Assembly (NCBI RefSeq): GCF_012958305.1
Contig: NZ_JABBYO010000002.1
Location: 1 to 64,000, forward strand
Source: Tautonia rosea
GTDB taxonomy: Bacteria; Planctomycetota; Planctomycetia; Isosphaerales; Isosphaeraceae
Length of the DNA: 64,000 nt
Reading direction: 5' to 3'
The notes under the pieces are model-generated. The model made no database searches. It was given only the letters and a program-made list of their open reading frames with translations, and was not told where the DNA came from. Every line of letters begins with the position of its first letter. Positions within the stretch are counted from its first letter, which is position 1. Shown here piece after piece: positions 61,248 through 64,000 of the stretch. A program made the position numbers and the translations under genes.

Positions 61248-62500
61248 CGGACGATCAGGACGGAGTTCTTTGATCCGAATCCCATGCAATTACAAAGAGC
61301 GATCCGAGCGCCCTGGGCGGGTCGGGACTGGTTGGGAATGTAGTCGAGATCGCATTCGGGGTCGGGTTCCTCGCAGTTGATCGTCGGCGGAAGGAATCCG
61401 GCATTGAGGCTGAGTAGGGTCGCGACCAGGCCGGCGGCGCCGCAGGCTCCTTGGGGGTGTCCGATCATGCTCTTGGTGCTGGACATAGGGATGGCACTGG
61501 CATGCGGGCCGAGCCCTCGCTTCAGGGCGGCGGTTTCCACCCGGTCGTTCAAGGGGGTGGCGGTACCGTGGAGGTTGGCATAGTCGATGTCGGTGGGCGA
61601 GAGGTCGGCGTCTTGCAGGGCGAGCTGGACGGCGCGGACCGGCTCGTCGAGGTCGCTCGACATCGAGACCCGGTGCCAGGCGTCGCAGGTGCTGGCGTAG
61701 CCGAGCAGTTCACCGTAAATCCGGGCTCCGCGAGCGAGGGCGTGTTCGCGCTCCTCCAGCAAGAGCATCCACGATCCCTCACCCAGCACGAAGCCGTCGC
61801 GGTCGCGGCTGAAGGGGCGGGAAGCGCGCTCGGGCTGGTCGTTCCAGTTGCGGGAGACGATCCCCATGACATCGAAACCGAGCATGATGGCCGGCGCGAT
61901 CGGGGCATCGGACCCTCCGGTGAGCATGATCGGCGTTTCGCCGTACTGGACGCGGCGGAAGGCGTAGCCGATGGCGTCGGTGCTGGAGGTACATCCGGTC
62001 GAAATGACGTGAGAAGGGCCGCGGACCCCGAGCTGGATGGAGAGTTCCGACGAGATGTTCCCAGGCGTTCCCGCCGGAACGGCCAGGGCGGTGGCTTTTT
62101 CGAGCTGCCCCTTGTAGTAGTAGCCGTATAGCTCCTCAACAAAGGCGATGCCGCCACCGCCGGTGCCGAGCAAGACACCAATCTGGCGACGCGTGTCGAG
62201 GTCGAGGTCGTTCGGGGGGAAGCCGGCGTCGGTCATGGCCTCTCGGGCTGCGAGGATCGCCAGAGGGACCGTTCGGCTGACGACCTTGAGTTGTTTCGGC
62301 TCCATGGCGTCGCGGAGGTCGATCCCTCGGATTGCGCCGGCAATCCGGCTTCCGAGAGCAGAGGTGTCGAACTCCTGGACGCTCGTCACTCCGCTGCGTC
62401 CCTCGCGGAGGGCGCTTCGGAAGGCGTCGATTCCGACACCGTTGGGACTGAGGGCACCTAATCCTGTGACGACCACTCGCCGAATCGGCACGTTGCGCAT
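61229..62500 (-). CDS. Beta-ketoacyl-[acyl-carrier-protein] synthase, FabF-like
   Basis: The protein of about 423 residues has the thiolase-fold KAS pattern: RVVVTGLGALSPNGVG, the catalytic Cys in HVISTGCTSSTDAIG, the His in DYANLHGTATPLND, and the second His in KSMIGHPQGACGAAG. It condenses malonyl-ACP with an acyl-ACP. The ATG at 62500 opens MRNVPIRRVVVTG. It may act in fatty-acid synthesis or in a specialised pathway; the surrounding FAD reductase and methyltransferase are a few kilobases away, and no ACP gene is adjacent. The 3' end overlaps the DUF2256 gene by 19 bases. Confidence 0.93.
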   Translation of the reverse strand: MRNVPIRRVVVTGLGALSPNGVGIDAFRSALREGRSGVTSVQEFDTSALGSRIAGAIRGIDLRDAMEPKQLKVVSRTVPLAILAAREAMTDAGFPPNDLDLDTRRQIGVLLGTGGGGIAFVEELYGYYYKGQLEKATALAVPAGTPGNISSELSIQLGVRGPSHVISTGCTSSTDAIGYAFRRVQYGETPIMLTGGSDAPIAPAIMLGFDVMGIVSRNWNDQPERASRPFSRDRDGFVLGEGSWMLLLEEREHALARGARIYGELLGYASTCDAWHRVSMSSDLDEPVRAVQLALQDADLSPTDIDYANLHGTATPLNDRVETAALKRGLGPHASAIPMSSTKSMIGHPQGACGAAGLVATLLSLNAGFLPPTINCEEPDPECDLDYIPNQSRPAQGARIALCNCMGFGSKNSVLIVRQGDES

Positions 62501-62683
62501 TGCTGCTCGCTTGGGAACTTTACCTGGGCGACTAGGACGAGAGGCCAAACACGTTTAGCCTCCTCAAGGGCCAGATTCGACTTCCGTCGGCTGGCCTGGT
62601 TCTCCATAATGACGGCCAGACGCCATCGACGGGAAGCGACGACCGCCCGAGCGGGGTCGCCAGCCAAGAGGAACGAGGCTCCA

Positions 62684-62908
62684 ATGATCAGCGAGGAATT
62701 GCTATCTTTACTTGTTTGCCCGATGGGCAAAGCTCCGTTGCGGCTGGAAGATCAGACCCTCGTCTGCACCCGGTGTGGGGTCCGGTTCGCCATCAAGGAT
62801 GATATTCCGAACATGCTGGTCGAGGAGGCCGAACTCCCAGAGGGGTGCCACTCCCTCTCGGAACTTGATTGTGTGAAGGCGGGAGCTGCCAAGGTCGATC
62901 CCGTTTGA
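62684..62908 (+). CDS. Trm112-like small zinc-binding protein
   Basis: The 74-residue protein has the Trm112 pattern: MISEELLSLLVCPMGKAPLRL, LVCTRCGVRFAIKDDIPNMLVEEA. The first pair of zinc ligands is reduced to a single Cys (LVCPMG), while the second CTRCG is intact. Trm112 proteins are zinc-binding partners of methyltransferases in other organisms; in bacteria their role is not well defined. The ATG at 62684 is the natural start. It is divergent from the beta-ketoacyl synthase gene. Confidence 0.85.
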   Translation: MISEELLSLLVCPMGKAPLRLEDQTLVCTRCGVRFAIKDDIPNMLVEEAELPEGCHSLSELDCVKAGAAKVDPV

Positions 62909-63036
62909 GCGGTCAAGCACGACGCGGAGGCGGGAGATTGGGCATGCTTGCTCTTGACCAAGGGCCGAATCTGCCCGCCAGCGCGGGTCCGATCGCGTTG
63001 AGGAATGTGTTTGGAGCGTCTGGAGCCAATCGCGGC

Positions 63037-63249
63037 TCAGGTGACCACCGGCGGGTCACTCACGTCGGTCATCCGTTGCTCAACCCATTGCAGCAACTCT
63101 GTTGCATGGGAGGTGACGTCAAGATGATGGCCTTCGCTAAAGTCGAGGCGAACGAGCAATTGGGTGTGTTCAGGATCGGGGGTCAGGTTCCGGATCATCG
63201 TGACGCGATCGAAATTCACGAAGATCGAACCGATTCGGACCAGATTCAT
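63037..63249 (-). CDS. Small hypothetical protein
   Basis: The 70-residue protein has alternating beta-strand pattern (LVRIGSIFVNFDRVTMIRNL and TQLLVRLDFSEGHHLDVTS) and a short C-terminal helix. There is no known domain, signal peptide or membrane segment. The fold-like pattern and the ATG support a real gene, but no function can be assigned. It lies 113 bases downstream of the gene ending at 63363 on the same strand. Confidence 0.55.
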   Translation of the reverse strand: MNLVRIGSIFVNFDRVTMIRNLTPDPEHTQLLVRLDFSEGHHLDVTSHATELLQWVEQRMTDVSDPPVVT

Positions 63250-63362
63250 GAGCGTACTCCCAGTTCGATGCCACTGCCCAGCAGATTTGCAAGCGTATCA
63301 ATAGATGTTTGATTCGTTCTGTTCGCGGTTTGGGTGAGGCTTCACTCTGTAAAGAATCGGAA

Positions 63363-63812
63363 TTACGTGGTCGTGATTGAGGAGGGGAACGACGCGGGAA
63401 CGAGGAACGAAAATGTTCCCACCAACTCACAGATTGCTTCTCCGTTGCCCGCCGAGAGTCGCGACTCGCCGCGCTGGATGGTGGAGAGACTCGGGACACA
63501 CCCTTCACCGAAGTTTGCCCCGTTCAACCGGGCGATCACTTCGTGAGCCAGGCGATCGGTTTCGAGAAACCTGGTTCGGAGATCATCGCCTCGGACGCGA
63601 AGGGTGACCCGATAGGTGATGCGACGGATCAGACGGGTGGGATCGTCGGTTCTTGATTCCGTCCAGGAACCGGGAGAAATGATTGCCAGGGGACTGGCGA
63701 TCGACGCTTCATTGCTGCGCTCGACGTCGTCGAGCCTGAGGGAGCCGAAGAGACGGGTTGCAGCCAGACACGAGATCATCGCGTCGTAAGCATCGCAGTC
63801 GGTTGCGCTCAT
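63363..63812 (-). CDS. Hypothetical protein, possibly tail-protein-like
   Basis: The 149-residue protein has a first helical part (DAYDAMISCLAATRLFGSL), then a beta-rich part (RRITYRVTLRVRGDD) and a Gly-rich region near the C-terminus. I have a weak impression of a phage tail-terminator-like fold, but cannot support it. No other phage gene is in the window. Its leader carries two hairpins, one of which covers the AGG used as ribosome binding site. Function unknown. Confidence 0.55.
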   Translation of the reverse strand: MSATDCDAYDAMISCLAATRLFGSLRLDDVERSNEASIASPLAIISPGSWTESRTDDPTRLIRRITYRVTLRVRGDDLRTRFLETDRLAHEVIARLNGANFGEGCVPSLSTIQRGESRLSAGNGEAICELVGTFSFLVPASFPSSITTT

Positions 63813-63816
63813 GAGT

Positions 63817-63862
63817 AAACCTGTAAGGTTTGACCTACCCGAGGTAGAGCCTCGGGCAGGTC
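63817..63862 (-). promoter_or_regulatory. Two-hairpin leader of the last gene, possible translational control
   Basis: On the minus strand, directly before the ATG at 63812, AAACCT pairs with AGGTTT around a three-base loop (63817-63831), and this stem includes the likely AGG ribosome binding site. Immediately upstream, arms GACCTGCCCGAGG and CCTCGGGTAGGTC (63832-63862) form a 12-pair stem with one mismatch. The two hairpins abut without a gap. The right-hand hairpin could also be a terminator of a gene outside the window. Confidence 0.5.
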
Positions 63863-64000
63863 AGGAAACGATCGTGCCAAGACGAAAGGTTGCGACGCGG
63901 GGAGGATGAAGGTGCCCGGCTCGGATCAACGGATCAGACGTGTTCCGAGGCGAGGAATCCGATCGGGATGGATGAGGTTTTCACTGATGATCAACCGCGT

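Noticed and set aside
63363-63812. Prophage remnant at the right edge
   Set aside because: Only one gene gives a weak tail-like impression; no integrase, capsid or att-like site is visible in the window.

Overview
The window is GC-rich chromosomal DNA from a planctomycete, most likely an Isosphaeraceae-type member (inference from gene families; no rRNA is present to test it). The pointers are a TIGR03067 protein, a Gob-type ECF sigma factor fused to a membrane and HlyD-like segment, an ECF sigma factor paired with a receptor-like Ser/Thr kinase, a Minf_1886 family protein, a degenerate sulfatase-fold protein, FG-GAP and ThuA secreted proteins, and an EboD-like dehydroquinate-synthase homologue. 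Nearly all of it is ordinary chromosome with short gaps and no intact mobile element.

Layout. 0.3-6.6 kb: small secreted proteins, an FG-GAP protein, a HAD phosphatase, a class I/II aminotransferase and a ThuA protein. 6.8-10.6 kb: Ser/Thr kinase preceded by its ECF sigma factor, then a MutY-like glycosylase with Glu in place of the catalytic Asp. 11.0-12.7 kb: a regulatory cluster of an unknown small protein, a sigma-70-like factor whose reading frame is split by an in-frame TAA, and a CsrA-like protein followed by a hairpin. 12.7-18.5 kb: sulfatase-like protein lacking the formylglycine Cys, a predicted beta-barrel, a PlsC acyltransferase, and clpX with a strong terminator. 18.5-30.6 kb: TrkH/TrkA potassium uptake pair, an isocitrate/isopropylmalate dehydrogenase homologue, lipid kinase, histidine kinase, transglutaminase-like lipoprotein, kdsA and an FAH-family hydrolase. 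30.9-42.6 kb: TIGR03067 protein, EboD-like cyclase, trmB, DUF374 acyltransferase, a broken Uma2 gene, a PIG-L deacetylase next to nagB, an SGNH protein, tRNA-Glu(CUC) with terminator, alpha/beta hydrolase and CHAD protein.

42.8-50.0 kb is an alpha-glucan block: malQ, treY and glgX. Together they would debranch and rearrange glycogen and make maltooligosyl-trehalose, but treZ is not in the window. 50-57 kb is the most accessory-looking stretch: CsbD protein, small lipoproteins, an IS4-type transposase remnant, the sigma/HlyD-like fusion, two copies of a palindromic repeat flanking a zinc-ribbon gene, and an array of seven GCGCACC heptamers spaced 11/12 bp. 57-64 kb carries a DnaJ-domain protein, an FAD reductase convergent with a methyltransferase operon, a DUF2256 protein, a beta-ketoacyl synthase, a Trm112-like protein and two small unknown genes, the last with a double-hairpin leader.

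I found no clearly new multi-gene system. The best leads are the sigma factor with the in-frame TAA, the MutY Asp-to-Glu change, the sigma/HlyD-like fusion, the two repeat structures at 55.4-56.5 kb and the hairpin leader at 63.8 kb.
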